Notes under the pieces: generated by a model | Database searches by the model: none | What the model was told of the DNA's origin: nothing | Seen by the model: only the letters and a program-made list of their open reading frames with translations | Assembly: GCA_934320645.1 (NCBI GenBank) | Contig: CAKRFP010000003.1 | Coordinates: forward strand, 47,465 to 111,464 | Origin: an uncultured Bariatricus sp. | Lineage (GTDB): Bacteria > Bacillota > Clostridia > Lachnospirales > Lachnospiraceae | Length of the DNA: 64,000 nucleotides | Direction: 5' to 3' | Shown here: one piece after another, positions 8,311 through 17,305 of the stretch | Layout of the letters: each line of letters opens with the position of its first letter | Numbering within the stretch: position 1 is the stretch's first letter | Position numbers and translations under genes: made by a program

Positions 8311-9288
8311 TTATTCTACCAGATGACAGGCTACATAATGTTCATTTCCAACGTTTCTGAAGATTGGTCTTTCTTCATGACAACGTTTTGTAGCATATGG
8401 ACATCTGGATGCAAATTTACATCCAACCGGTGTATCGATCGGACTCGGGACATCTCCTTGTAGCATAACCGGTTTCTTGGTTTTACTGATCGCAGGGTCA
8501 AGCTCAGGAACCGCCGACATCAATGCTTTTGTATATGGGTGCAGTGTCTGTTCGTACAATTCTTCTGTTTCCGCAAATTCTACCAGAGATCCAAGATACA
8601 TAACACCTACTTTTTGGGAAATATGTCTGACCATAGAAAGATCATGTGCAATAAACAAATAAGTAAGTCCAAGACTTGCCTGCAGATCTTCAAGCATATT
8701 TACTACCTGTGCCTGAATACTGACATCAAGTGCCGAAATAGGCTCATCGCAGACTACAAAATCCGGATTTACCGCAAGTGCTCTTGCAATCCCGACACGC
8801 TGCCTTTGTCCACCTGAAAATTCATGAGGATAACGGCTAGCATGGTCTTTTCCAAGACCAACTGTATTCAACAATTCATAGATGCGTTCCTGTCTTTCCT
8901 TACCTTCATAAAGATGATAAATATCCAGTGGCTCACCGATAATATCTGAAACCGTCATACGAGGATTCAGAGATGCATATGGATCCTGAAAGATCATCTG
9001 CATTCTTTTTCTATATGGCCATACTTCGGCTGCGCTCAACTGTGCAATATCTTTCCCATCAAATATGATTTCTCCTGCTGTCGGTTTATAGAGACGCATG
9101 ATGGAATATCCGGTTGTAGATTTTCCACATCCGGACTCTCCTACAAGTCCGATTGTTTCTCCCTTTTGAATTTTGAAGGAAACTCCGTCCACTGCTTTTA
9201 CATACTCGATTTTTTTACCTAAAAATCCTTTTTTATTCTCAAAATACATTTTCAGGTCTTTTACTTCCAGAAGTGTATTATTTGGCAT
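8311..9288 (-). CDS. oppF: Oligopeptide ABC transporter ATP-binding protein (OppF/DppF type)
   Basis: A 325-residue ABC ATPase that powers peptide import together with OppD. It contains Walker A GESGCGKST, signature FSGGQRQRVGIARAL, Walker B DFVVCDEPISALD, and the C-terminal Opp extension with cysteines (CKFASRCPYATKRC) that usually holds an Fe-S cluster. The start overlaps the end of oppD by 11 bp, with AAAGGAGG upstream, which points to translational coupling. It is part of the complete oppABCDF set on this strand. Substrate cannot be read from the ATPase. Confidence 0.93.
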   Translation of the reverse strand: MPNNTLLEVKDLKMYFENKKGFLGKKIEYVKAVDGVSFKIQKGETIGLVGESGCGKSTTGYSIMRLYKPTAGEIIFDGKDIAQLSAAEVWPYRKRMQMIFQDPYASLNPRMTVSDIIGEPLDIYHLYEGKERQERIYELLNTVGLGKDHASRYPHEFSGGQRQRVGIARALAVNPDFVVCDEPISALDVSIQAQVVNMLEDLQASLGLTYLFIAHDLSMVRHISQKVGVMYLGSLVEFAETEELYEQTLHPYTKALMSAVPELDPAISKTKKPVMLQGDVPSPIDTPVGCKFASRCPYATKRCHEERPIFRNVGNEHYVACHLVE

Positions 9289-10309
9289 GTCGGATTCCTC
9301 CTTTCTGACTTTCGTACTCTTCGTTCCGAGGTGCCTGCGGATGGCACATAAAACAGCTTACACGATGTGTATCACTGATATACTGTTCCGGCACCGGCAT
9401 GGATGCGCATACCTTCATTGCATATTTGCATCGCGGATAAAACGGGCAGCCTGTCGGTGGATGAAGCATATCCGGCGGTGTTCCAAGAATCGGAACCAGT
9501 CTTTCTTTTGATGCTTCTCCGGTTACTTTTGGTACAGAGTTCAAAAGTCCCATGGTATATGGATGGTGCGGTTCATAGAAGATTTCTTCTGTTGTTCCTT
9601 CTTCCATAATTTTTCCGCCATACATAACGATGATTCTGTCACAGATACTTGATGCACATCCTAAGTTATGTGTGATCAAAATAGTAGCTGTTCCAAGTCT
9701 TTCATTTAATTCTTTCATAAGAGCCAGTACCTGGGCCTGAATGGTAACATCCAGCGCGGTTGTCGGCTCGTCTGCGATCAGAAGCTCCGGCTCACAGGAA
9801 AGTGCCATCGCGATCATTGCTCTCTGTCTCATACCGCCTGAAAATTCATGCGGGTAGGAATGAAATCTTTTTTCCGGTGAAGGAATACCTACCAGCCGCA
9901 GCATTTCAAGTGCACGTTTTTTTGCATCTTCTTTTTTAATTTTATGATGTGTCAGAATGGCTTCTGTAATCTGATCACCAATTTTAAATAACGGATTCAA
10001 TGATGTCATCGGATCCTGGAAGATCATAGCAATGTGATCCCCCTGAATCTTACGCATCTCACTTTTTTTCTTCTTCAAAAGATCTTCTCCGTTAAAGAGA
10101 ATCTCCCCGTCTTTTACTCTTCCCGGATATGCAAGCAGTCCCATAATCGAAAGTGACGTAACACTCTTCCCACTGCCTGATTCACCTACAATACCAATGA
10201 TCTCGCCTTTATCTAATCCAAAACTGACATCACGGATCGCCTGCACCTCTCCTAAATGCGTAAAGAAAGAGGTATGTAAATTTTTTACATCTAATAATTT
10301 TTCACTCAT
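9278..10309 (-). CDS. oppD: Oligopeptide ABC transporter ATP-binding protein (OppD/DppD type)
   Basis: A 343-residue ABC ATPase partner of OppF. Walker A GESGSGKSVT, signature FSGGMRQRAMIAMAL, Walker B ELLIADEPTTALD and the C-terminal CPFYPRCKYAMKVC cysteine motif are all present. It is separated from oppC by 14 bp and overlaps oppF. The last residues run past the family core. Together with OppB, OppC and OppA it forms the importer of this locus. Confidence 0.93.
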   Translation of the reverse strand: MSEKLLDVKNLHTSFFTHLGEVQAIRDVSFGLDKGEIIGIVGESGSGKSVTSLSIMGLLAYPGRVKDGEILFNGEDLLKKKKSEMRKIQGDHIAMIFQDPMTSLNPLFKIGDQITEAILTHHKIKKEDAKKRALEMLRLVGIPSPEKRFHSYPHEFSGGMRQRAMIAMALSCEPELLIADEPTTALDVTIQAQVLALMKELNERLGTATILITHNLGCASSICDRIIVMYGGKIMEEGTTEEIFYEPHHPYTMGLLNSVPKVTGEASKERLVPILGTPPDMLHPPTGCPFYPRCKYAMKVCASMPVPEQYISDTHRVSCFMCHPQAPRNEEYESQKGGIRHAK

Positions 10310-10323
10310 TTGCTTTTTCCTCC

Positions 10324-11661
10324 TTATTTACGCTGTTTTGGATCGAATGCATCTCTTAAACCATCACTTAATAAGTTGAATGTAAGGATTGTAACTGAAA
10401 TGGCAATCGCCGGATATACCATCTGATATGGATATACATAAATTCCTGCTAAAGCGTCATTACACAAAGTACCCCAGGAAGCCATCGGTGCAGAAATACC
10501 AAGACCTACGAAGCTCAGGAATGCTTCATTGAAAATTGCACTTGGAATCTGCATTGCCATATTTACCATGATAGGTCCCATCATATTCGGGATTAGGTGT
10601 TTCACAATAATTCTCTTTGTATCTGCTCCTGTTACGATGGCAGCTTTAACAAATTCCTGCTGTTTCAGCGTCAGAACCTGCCCTCTGACGATACGGGCCA
10701 TTTTAACCCAGAATGTCAAACCTAATGCAATAATGATGGAAGAAATACCAGGTCCTACTACAACCATGATCAAAATAACATACAGCGTCATCGGAATGGA
10801 GTCCAGAACGTCAATAATACGCATCATGATATTATCAACCGTTCCACCGCAGTAACCTGCAATCGCACCGTAGAATACACCAACCACAAAGTTGATAAAT
10901 GCCGCAAACAGACCAACCAAAAGAGAAATACGTGCACCATATACAATACGGATAAACAGATCTCTTCCCAGACCATCTGTTCCAAGCAGATAGGTTTTAT
11001 TTTTTATCTTCTCCTGCTTTGTGAGCTTCTCACCATCGCAAGTGATCACTGTTCTTTCTATCTTGTTTTCCAAAATACTTTTTGCTTCATCGATGGTAAC
11101 CTCTGTCACATCGCTTCCTGCATAATAGTTTTCAAGGTATTTAATTCCTTTGATCGCTACTGTATCTAAATCTTTTTTTGCTGCTTTCTTTTCTAATTTC
11201 TTATACTCTTTGCTTGCATCTGAATAAACACTATAATCAACACAGATTTCACTGTCTCCGACCACGAAGAAATTTTTCTTTCCATTGACATCTTTATTCT
11301 TAACTTCTGCAAGCCCTTCGAGATTTCCCTTTTTATCAACCACAACAACCGTATACTGTGGTGTTACATAAATATTTTTTCCATTGTCAAGCGGATATAC
11401 TTTCATTACATCCGGAATATTCGCTAATTCCAGATTCTGTTTCTTATAATCATATTTCCAAAACATTGGGATAAAAATAGCCCCAATTGTGATCAAAGCA
11501 ATTACGATCAACGAAAGGATCGCTATTTTATTGGATTTTAATCTTCTCCATCCGTCTTGTAAAAAAGTAAGACTAGGCCTCTCCATTTTCTCAGCATTTT
11601 TTTCTTCCTGTTCCAACGGTGCCCATAATTCCGGAGAGATAACGTTATTTTTTTCGCTCAT
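10324..11661 (-). CDS. oppC: Oligopeptide ABC transporter permease OppC with a long extracytoplasmic insert
   Basis: A 445-residue permease, about 140 residues longer than usual OppC proteins. A first membrane helix (about residues 45-65) is followed by a soluble insert at roughly 85-225, rich in Lys and Asp. The normal permease core follows, with GTDGLGRDLF and the EAA loop around VKAAIVTGADTKRI. The insert lies after the first helix, so it should face outside the cell and could contact the binding protein. The gene is 16 bp from oppB. Functional assignment as peptide permease is firm; the role of the insert is unknown. Confidence 0.9.
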   Translation of the reverse strand: MSEKNNVISPELWAPLEQEEKNAEKMERPSLTFLQDGWRRLKSNKIAILSLIVIALITIGAIFIPMFWKYDYKKQNLELANIPDVMKVYPLDNGKNIYVTPQYTVVVVDKKGNLEGLAEVKNKDVNGKKNFFVVGDSEICVDYSVYSDASKEYKKLEKKAAKKDLDTVAIKGIKYLENYYAGSDVTEVTIDEAKSILENKIERTVITCDGEKLTKQEKIKNKTYLLGTDGLGRDLFIRIVYGARISLLVGLFAAFINFVVGVFYGAIAGYCGGTVDNIMMRIIDVLDSIPMTLYVILIMVVVGPGISSIIIALGLTFWVKMARIVRGQVLTLKQQEFVKAAIVTGADTKRIIVKHLIPNMMGPIMVNMAMQIPSAIFNEAFLSFVGLGISAPMASWGTLCNDALAGIYVYPYQMVYPAIAISVTILTFNLLSDGLRDAFDPKQRK

Positions 11662-11676
11662 ATTTTCTCACCTGTT

Positions 11677-12594
11677 TTACTGATATTTAATACGTGGGTC
11701 AATTAATACATACAGAATATCGACTACTACAATGCAGATTACAAGAATAACTGAGAAAAATACAGTAATACCCATAATCAATGTATAGTCTCGGTTAAGG
11801 ATACTGTTTGTAAATAAGTTTCCGATTCCAGGAATACCAAATACCTTTTCTACTACGAAAGATCCTGTAATCAATGCAGCAAACATCGGTCCGATATAAG
11901 TTACAACCGGAAGCAATGCATTTCTTAATGCATGTTTTCCAAGTACCTTCCATTCAGGAAGTCCCTTTGCCCTTGCTGTACGAATATAATCCTGATTCAG
12001 AACATCCAACGTAGAAGTTCTTGTCAGTCGTACAACATATGCCAGTGAGAATAATGCACTGACTATAACCGGTCCAATATATCCCTTCCAGCTATTCACA
12101 CCAAACGATGGTACCCATCCTAAAATCTTGCTGAACAGATATAAGAATCCTGTTGCAAATACAAAGCTTGGGATTGTCGCCCCTAGGGTTGATAGCACCA
12201 TCAAGACTCGATCTACAAATTTATTTTGCCTCAATGCGGCAATAATACCAAAAAATATTCCGAAACCTAAAATAACTAACGAAGCCCAAATACCGATTGC
12301 TAAAGAATATGGAAATCCTGCTGAAATAATATCATTGGTTGTGATTCCTTTTTTCATAAAGGAAATACCAAAATCCCCATGCATATAGTTCCGCATATAT
12401 GTTCCATATTGTTCAATAAACGGTTTATCAAGACCATATTTTGCTTTCATATTTGCAATAATTACCGGATCGTTCATTTTCTCGCTGGCAAATGGGTCAC
12501 CTGGAATTGCATTCATTAATATAAATGTCAGTGTCATAATGAACCAGATCGTAATAATCGCAGAAAGTACTCTTTTCGCTATATATCTCAGCAT
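11677..12594 (-). CDS. oppB: Oligopeptide ABC transporter permease OppB/DppB
   Basis: A 305-residue integral membrane permease with about six helices and the family N-terminus (MLRYIAKRVLSAIITIW). The conserved loop IRTARAKGLPEW is the ATPase-contacting EAA motif. Length is typical. It follows oppA after a 68 bp gap that contains a strong stem-loop. With OppC it makes the channel for peptides delivered by the OppA lipoprotein. Confidence 0.93.
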   Translation of the reverse strand: MLRYIAKRVLSAIITIWFIMTLTFILMNAIPGDPFASEKMNDPVIIANMKAKYGLDKPFIEQYGTYMRNYMHGDFGISFMKKGITTNDIISAGFPYSLAIGIWASLVILGFGIFFGIIAALRQNKFVDRVLMVLSTLGATIPSFVFATGFLYLFSKILGWVPSFGVNSWKGYIGPVIVSALFSLAYVVRLTRTSTLDVLNQDYIRTARAKGLPEWKVLGKHALRNALLPVVTYIGPMFAALITGSFVVEKVFGIPGIGNLFTNSILNRDYTLIMGITVFFSVILVICIVVVDILYVLIDPRIKYQ

Positions 12595-12614
12595 ATTACT
12601 TCTCCTCTAATAAT

Positions 12615-12651
12615 AGGGAGACCGAAAAGCAAGGTACTTTTCGGTCTTCCT
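12615..12651 (-). promoter_or_regulatory. Stem-loop between oppA and oppB
   Basis: AGGGAGACCGAAAAG and CTTTTCGGTCTTCCT form a nearly perfect 15 bp stem with a 7-base loop. No T-run follows on the minus strand, so it is more likely an mRNA stabiliser or partial attenuator that keeps the binding protein more abundant than the permease. Confidence 0.6.
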
Positions 12652-12662
12652 AAAGTCAACAA

Positions 12663-14399
12663 CTACTCAACGATTTCAGCATGGCTGAACATAAATGAAT
12701 TGCCCAATGTAAGTTCAACGTTTTCTACCTGATCTTCATTTACAAGAGCCACAAATGACGGATAATAAAGTGCTGTGATCGGCATATCATCCATAAGTGC
12801 TTTATTCGCTTCTTCCCAGGCTGCATCTCTTTCTTCGCCTAATGAAGCCATTGCTTTATCAAATGCTTCATCAAATGCTTTGTTACCAGGATTTAATGTT
12901 GTATCGTTCGGAGCGCCTTTGTATTCTCTCCATCTCCACTGGCATGTATTATTACCATTCTGAGAATAGAAAAGTTTAATAAGTCCACTTGCATCGTATG
13001 GGTTATTTGTCCAGCCACCAGGAGCCATCTGATAATCACCTTTACTCTTTGTAGAGCTGAATACACTTGATTCTTCTGCGCGGAGTTTAACTTTGATATT
13101 TAAATTTGTTTCCAGCATCTGCTGAATTGCTTCACAAAGTCTCTTGTTCTTTTCAGTATTCGCATATGTGATTTCCACCTCCGGAAAGCCCTCTCCGTTT
13201 GGATAACCTGCTTCCGCAAGTTCTGCCTGCGCATCTTCTACCTTAGCCTGACGCGGATCGATTCCATATTCTTCTGCCGGATATCCATCTGCTTCAAGTT
13301 CACGAAAATGTGTTCCATCTGTTTTCTGACATGTCGGAGCGATAAAGTTACTTGCCGGGATAGAACCATCTTTTAATACCTGTTCTGTGATCTGCTTTCT
13401 GTCGATTGCCTTGGCAACTGCTTTTCTTACATGAACATTATCAAATGGTGCTTTATCTACGTTGAAATTCAGGAACTGTGCTCCTGTATCGGCACTGACA
13501 ATTACATATGGATCTTCAGCAACAATCTGTGGAATCTGTTCTGCCGGAAGGTGATCCATAACATCGATCTCACCTGCCTGATATGCCTGATATGCGGTAT
13601 TATCATCTGTAATAAATACTGCTTTGATACCAGGAAGTTTTACTTCGTCTGCTGCATAGTAGTAAGGATTCTTTTTCAGTAATAAATGAGATCCAACCTG
13701 ATATTCTTCTAAGTAGAATGCTCCGTTACTGATTGCTGATTCCGGTTTCTTCTCCCATCCTTCACCTGCTGCTTCCACTGCTTCTTTTTTAATAGGAAGA
13801 TAAACGTCATTGGCAACTAACTGCGGGAAGAACGGTGCTGCATTCTTCAAAACAACTTCAAATGTATAATCATCAATTGCTGTTGCTTTGATATCATCAT
13901 ACTCACCTGTTCCTTCAAAATATTCAGTAGCACCTACAACATAATCTGTGATGGCCTGAAGTGCTTCAGATGCAAAATCCGGATCACAAATTCTTCTCCA
14001 GGAATATTCGAAGTCTTTTGCTGTCACCGGACTTCCGTCTGACCATTTCGCATCTTTTCTTAAATGGAATGTATATGTTTTTCCGTCCTCTGAAACATCC
14101 CATTTTTCCGCGATACCCGGTTTAAAGCCATCGGATGTTGATACGGTGAGGCCTTCAAACAACTGCTTACAAATCGCATCTGATACAGATTCAGAGTTGT
14201 TCGTTGGGTCCCACTGCTTTGGTTCAGAATACAATCTCCACATAAGGTATCTTCCCTCTTCTGATCCTTCAGTTTCCGTTTCTGCTTCCTGTTTTGCTGA
14301 TCCATTGTCAGAAGCTTTTTCTTTTTTGCCACCGCACCCCGCAAAACTAGCGACAACCATCGTCAGTGCTAAAAACAACGCTAATTTTTTCTTTTTCAT
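12663..14399 (-). CDS. oppA: Peptide-binding lipoprotein (OppA/DppA family SBP)
   Basis: A 578-residue extracellular solute-binding protein of family 5. It has a lipoprotein signal peptide (KKKKLALFLALTMV, then SFAGCGG with the lipidated Cys at about residue 22). An acidic linker follows, then the family core with WDPTNNSESVSDA and HLRKDAKWSDGSPVTAKDFEY. It is the first gene of a seven-gene operon that ends in a C-S lyase and cysteine desulfidase. The promoter is the minus-strand half of the divergent pair at 14.5 kb. Ligand is unknown; the context suggests short, possibly cysteine-containing or D-amino acid peptides. Confidence 0.93.
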   Translation of the reverse strand: MKKKKLALFLALTMVVASFAGCGGKKEKASDNGSAKQEAETETEGSEEGRYLMWRLYSEPKQWDPTNNSESVSDAICKQLFEGLTVSTSDGFKPGIAEKWDVSEDGKTYTFHLRKDAKWSDGSPVTAKDFEYSWRRICDPDFASEALQAITDYVVGATEYFEGTGEYDDIKATAIDDYTFEVVLKNAAPFFPQLVANDVYLPIKKEAVEAAGEGWEKKPESAISNGAFYLEEYQVGSHLLLKKNPYYYAADEVKLPGIKAVFITDDNTAYQAYQAGEIDVMDHLPAEQIPQIVAEDPYVIVSADTGAQFLNFNVDKAPFDNVHVRKAVAKAIDRKQITEQVLKDGSIPASNFIAPTCQKTDGTHFRELEADGYPAEEYGIDPRQAKVEDAQAELAEAGYPNGEGFPEVEITYANTEKNKRLCEAIQQMLETNLNIKVKLRAEESSVFSSTKSKGDYQMAPGGWTNNPYDASGLIKLFYSQNGNNTCQWRWREYKGAPNDTTLNPGNKAFDEAFDKAMASLGEERDAAWEEANKALMDDMPITALYYPSFVALVNEDQVENVELTLGNSFMFSHAEIVE

Positions 14400-14464
14400 A
14401 CATTTCTCCTCCTTTACATCCTTTTTTGAGTTTCGTTTTACGAAAAAGATTTTTTCTGTGTTTT

Positions 14465-14496
14465 TTACTCACAGTATAAATATTACTGACAGTATA
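14465..14496 (-). promoter_or_regulatory. Direct-repeat operator over the oppA promoter
   Basis: Two copies of a 14-mer, TTACTCACAGTATA (14465-14478) and TTACTGACAGTATA (14483-14496), differ at one base and are spaced by 18 bp. The second copy covers the -10 box of the oppA promoter. It is a likely binding site for the XRE-cupin regulator encoded at 16699. Confidence 0.6.
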
Positions 14497-14519
14497 ATTC
14501 TTTTTGTATATTATGTCAA
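14491..14519 (-). promoter_or_regulatory. Promoter of the oppA-to-cyuA operon
   Basis: Minus strand -35 TTGACA (14514-14519) and -10 TATACT (14491-14496) with a 17 bp spacer. It stands back to back with the dppA promoter. Confidence 0.8.
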
Positions 14520-14523
14520 GATA

Positions 14524-14552
14524 TTGACAGCATTCTTTTATTGTTTTATAAT
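14524..14552 (+). promoter_or_regulatory. Promoter of the dppA operon
   Basis: Plus strand -35 TTGACA (14524-14529) and -10 TATAAT (14547-14552) with a 17 bp spacer; both boxes match consensus. Only 4 bp separate its -35 box from that of the oppA promoter, so the two would compete or be co-regulated. Confidence 0.82.
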
Positions 14553-14620
14553 ATTTCAACAACTGTATGTTTTGTTTTTCTATAAGAAAACAAATAAATT
14601 ACATAAAGGAGGATTTTCTT

Positions 14621-15475
14621 ATGAAGAAAGCACTAAAAATCTACATTTCTGTAGACATGGAAGGAATGGCTGGTATCACTTCTCCATCCCAGGAACGCGA
14701 TGAGGTTCCTTCCTTCCGCCGCGCTTTACACAATCAGGTACGCTGGATCATCGAAGGAATTCATGCTTCTTCCAGAAATGAGGAGATTGGGGAAATCACC
14801 ATTTCTGACTCTCACGGAAGCGGAACGAACCTTTCCTATGATGAACTTTGCCAGATGGATGAACGTATCAGCTTAGTAAGCGGTTCTCCAAGAAGACAGT
14901 ACATGATGTCTTGCCTGGATGAAACCTACGATGTTGTATTTCTAGCCGGATATCATGCCGGTCCGGGAGAAAATTTCGCCAATATGGATCACAGCTTCTA
15001 CGGAAGAGTTGTTTCCAGCCTTAAGATCAACGGGACCTATATGAACGAAAGCACAACGAACGCAGCACTTGCTGCTTCTTATAAGGTTCCGGTCGGTCTT
15101 ATCATCGGTGATTCCGGTCTTCGCAAACAGCTTATAGACAAAGAAATGATGCCGTGGGTAAAATTTGTAACAACAAAAGAAGCTTTATCCCGCTACGCAG
15201 CAAAATTCCCTCCGCAAAAAGTTCTCAGGGAAAACACGATTTCTGCAGTAAAGGAAGTTCTTGATTCCGATTTGAGCAAAATTCCTTTATATGAAGTTAC
15301 AACTCCGATCAAACTGGGATTTGAATTCAAATCAACAGCAATGGCCGACACTGTTGCACAAATCCCTCGCATGAAACGTTTAAGCGGTACAGAAGTAGAA
15401 ATCACATGCGATAACATGCATGAATTAGAATGTGGCATCTCTGCAATTACCGGTCTTGCAGGAACAGCTAACTAA
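14621..15475 (+). CDS. dppA: D-aminopeptidase DppA (peptidase family M55)
   Basis: A 284-residue zinc D-aminopeptidase of the DppA type, which splits D-Ala-D-Ala and related D-amino acid peptides. The metal-binding start SVDMEGMAGI (Asp and Glu ligands), the SDSHG motif, AGYHAGPG with a His ligand, and the NESTTNAALAA segment with the catalytic region are present. The start is fixed by AAAGGAGG 8 bases upstream of ATG at 14621. It opens the plus-strand operon and is read from its own consensus promoter. With the divergent Opp importer, it suggests use of cell-wall or other D-residue peptides. Confidence 0.9.
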   Translation: MKKALKIYISVDMEGMAGITSPSQERDEVPSFRRALHNQVRWIIEGIHASSRNEEIGEITISDSHGSGTNLSYDELCQMDERISLVSGSPRRQYMMSCLDETYDVVFLAGYHAGPGENFANMDHSFYGRVVSSLKINGTYMNESTTNAALAASYKVPVGLIIGDSGLRKQLIDKEMMPWVKFVTTKEALSRYAAKFPPQKVLRENTISAVKEVLDSDLSKIPLYEVTTPIKLGFEFKSTAMADTVAQIPRMKRLSGTEVEITCDNMHELECGISAITGLAGTAN

Positions 15476-15498
15476 AAATTTCGAAGGAGAAAAAGAAA

Positions 15499-16662
15499 AT
15501 GGGAAAATATAATTTTGATGAAATCATCGACAGACGCGGCACATCTTGTAATAAATGGGAATACAATATTCCGGAAGATGTCATTCCGATGTGGGTAGCA
15601 GACATGGATTTTGCAGCAGCTCCGGAAATTCGCGAAGCAATGCAGAAACGTTTAGATCATCCTGTTTATGGATATACTCATCACAGCAAAGAATTAAAAG
15701 ATGCCATCGTATCCTGGGTAGGAAGACGTTATCACTGGGATATCCAGAGCGAATGGTTAGGTTTCAGTCCCGGCGTTGTTCCTGCTCTTGTTATGAGTCT
15801 TTTATCTTTGACAACACCTGGCGATCGTATTGTGATCATGACACCTGTTTATCATCCATTCTACTCTTCGATTGAAGAAAATGGACGTGTTATCATTAAT
15901 CACCAGTTAGATTGCGATGAAAACGGACGTTATTCCATTAACTTCGAACGTCTGGAAGCACAGATCGACAACCGCTGCAAAGCGATCATGATGTGTAATC
16001 CTCATAATCCGGCTGGTCGTGTATGGACAAAAGAAGAACTTTTGGAAGTTGCTAAAATCGCCGAACGCCATGAGCTGTATATTATTTCAGATGAGATCCA
16101 TGCCGATTTCGTATATGGCGGAAAACACCATACTCCGATGGCATCCGTATCAGAATATGCTATGGAACATACAATCACAGCTTTTGCACCGAGTAAAACC
16201 TTTAATGTTGCCGGTCTTTGTCAATCTTATGTCGTTATTCCGAACAAGAAATTATATAATGCGTATGACGCAACCTATAATGCGTTTGATCTGGGGGATA
16301 ACGTTTTCGGTATGACAGCGCTGACTGCCGCATATACAAAAGGCGAGGAATGGCTTACAGAAATGCTTCAATATCTCGAAGCTAACAGAGATTTCACCGT
16401 GGAATATATCAAAGAAAATATTCCGGAAATCAGCGTCTGGTCACCTGAAGGAACATATCTTCTGTGGCTTGATTGTTCAAAACTTAATCTGGAAAATGAC
16501 GAATTAAATCAATTTTTCTTAGAAAAAGCAAAGGTAAAAATGAATCCTGGATATCGTTTCGGTGCTCAATGCAGCACTTATATGCGATTAAATATTGGCT
16601 GTCCACGCTCTCAACTTCAGGAAGCTCTTACCCGTATTGAAAAAGCAATCAAAGACCGCTAG
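15499..16662 (+). CDS. PatB/MalY-type PLP-dependent C-S lyase (copy 2)
   Basis: A 387-residue fold-type I PLP enzyme of the MalY/PatB branch. It has the N-terminal DEIIDRRGTSCNKW motif, PMWVADMDF, CNPHNPAGRVW, SDEIHADF and the PLP lysine in APSKTFNVAGL. It is closer in its start motif to copy 3 at 47728 than to copy 1. It lies 24 bp after dppA and is translated from GAAGGAG. A likely role is beta-elimination of a cysteine derivative freed by the peptidases of this operon. MalY relatives can also act as regulators or aminotransferases, which cannot be excluded. Confidence 0.87.
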   Translation: MGKYNFDEIIDRRGTSCNKWEYNIPEDVIPMWVADMDFAAAPEIREAMQKRLDHPVYGYTHHSKELKDAIVSWVGRRYHWDIQSEWLGFSPGVVPALVMSLLSLTTPGDRIVIMTPVYHPFYSSIEENGRVIINHQLDCDENGRYSINFERLEAQIDNRCKAIMMCNPHNPAGRVWTKEELLEVAKIAERHELYIISDEIHADFVYGGKHHTPMASVSEYAMEHTITAFAPSKTFNVAGLCQSYVVIPNKKLYNAYDATYNAFDLGDNVFGMTALTAAYTKGEEWLTEMLQYLEANRDFTVEYIKENIPEISVWSPEGTYLLWLDCSKLNLENDELNQFFLEKAKVKMNPGYRFGAQCSTYMRLNIGCPRSQLQEALTRIEKAIKDR

Positions 16663-16698
16663 TTTTTATACTTGAATTGCGAAAGGAGGAGCGGGACC

Positions 16699-17292
16699 AT
16701 GTATGGAAGCCGAATTCGCGAAATGCGAAAAAGAAGAGGGCTCACGCTCAAAGAGGTAGCTGAAGCTACCGGATACACAATAGGTCATATATCACAAATT
16801 GAAAGAGATTTAAAATCTCCTTCACTCGTAGCACTTAGAAAAATTGCAACCTGCTTAGATTGTTCAGAAGTATGGTTGATCATGGGTGACTCCGAACTCT
16901 CTGCCCAGTCACCTGAAGAAGGAAAGAAATCAAAGGAATCTTATTTGGTGAGAAAAGAGAACCGAATTCCAATGAAAATCCCGGAAATCGACGTTTCCTA
17001 CTCTATTTTTACACCTTCTAAACTTCCGAACGCACAAGAAGCACAAATGACCGGACTCATTGTGAAATTAAAACCCAACACCTGGGTAACTGAGCAAATG
17101 ATTTCACATGGTAATTACGACGAAAGTCTCCTGCTCCTCAAAGGGGAATTAGAACTCCGCATCGATAACAGCACTTATGCGATCCACGAGGGCGACAGTT
17201 TCTATATCCCTAAAAATTGTTTACATAACTACTTGAATATATCAGATGAAGAAGCGACTATAATTGTTTATTTTTCACAATTAGTTTATTAA
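16699..17292 (+). CDS. XRE-family regulator with C-terminal cupin domain
   Basis: A 197-residue DNA-binding protein. Residues 1-65 form an XRE helix-turn-helix (RKRRGLTLKEVAEATGYTIG, then ISQIERDLKSPS). Residues 110-190 form a cupin barrel with EGDSFYIPKNCLHNY. This layout is common in regulators of amino acid, polyamine and sulfur metabolism that sense a small ligand in the cupin. The start at 16699 follows AAAGGAGG; nine extra upstream codons are unlikely. It is the only regulator in the divergent locus and is the obvious candidate to bind the direct repeats at 14465-14496. Confidence 0.88.
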   Translation: MYGSRIREMRKRRGLTLKEVAEATGYTIGHISQIERDLKSPSLVALRKIATCLDCSEVWLIMGDSELSAQSPEEGKKSKESYLVRKENRIPMKIPEIDVSYSIFTPSKLPNAQEAQMTGLIVKLKPNTWVTEQMISHGNYDESLLLLKGELELRIDNSTYAIHEGDSFYIPKNCLHNYLNISDEEATIIVYFSQLVY

Positions 17293-17305
17293 GGAAAACA
17301 CGATT

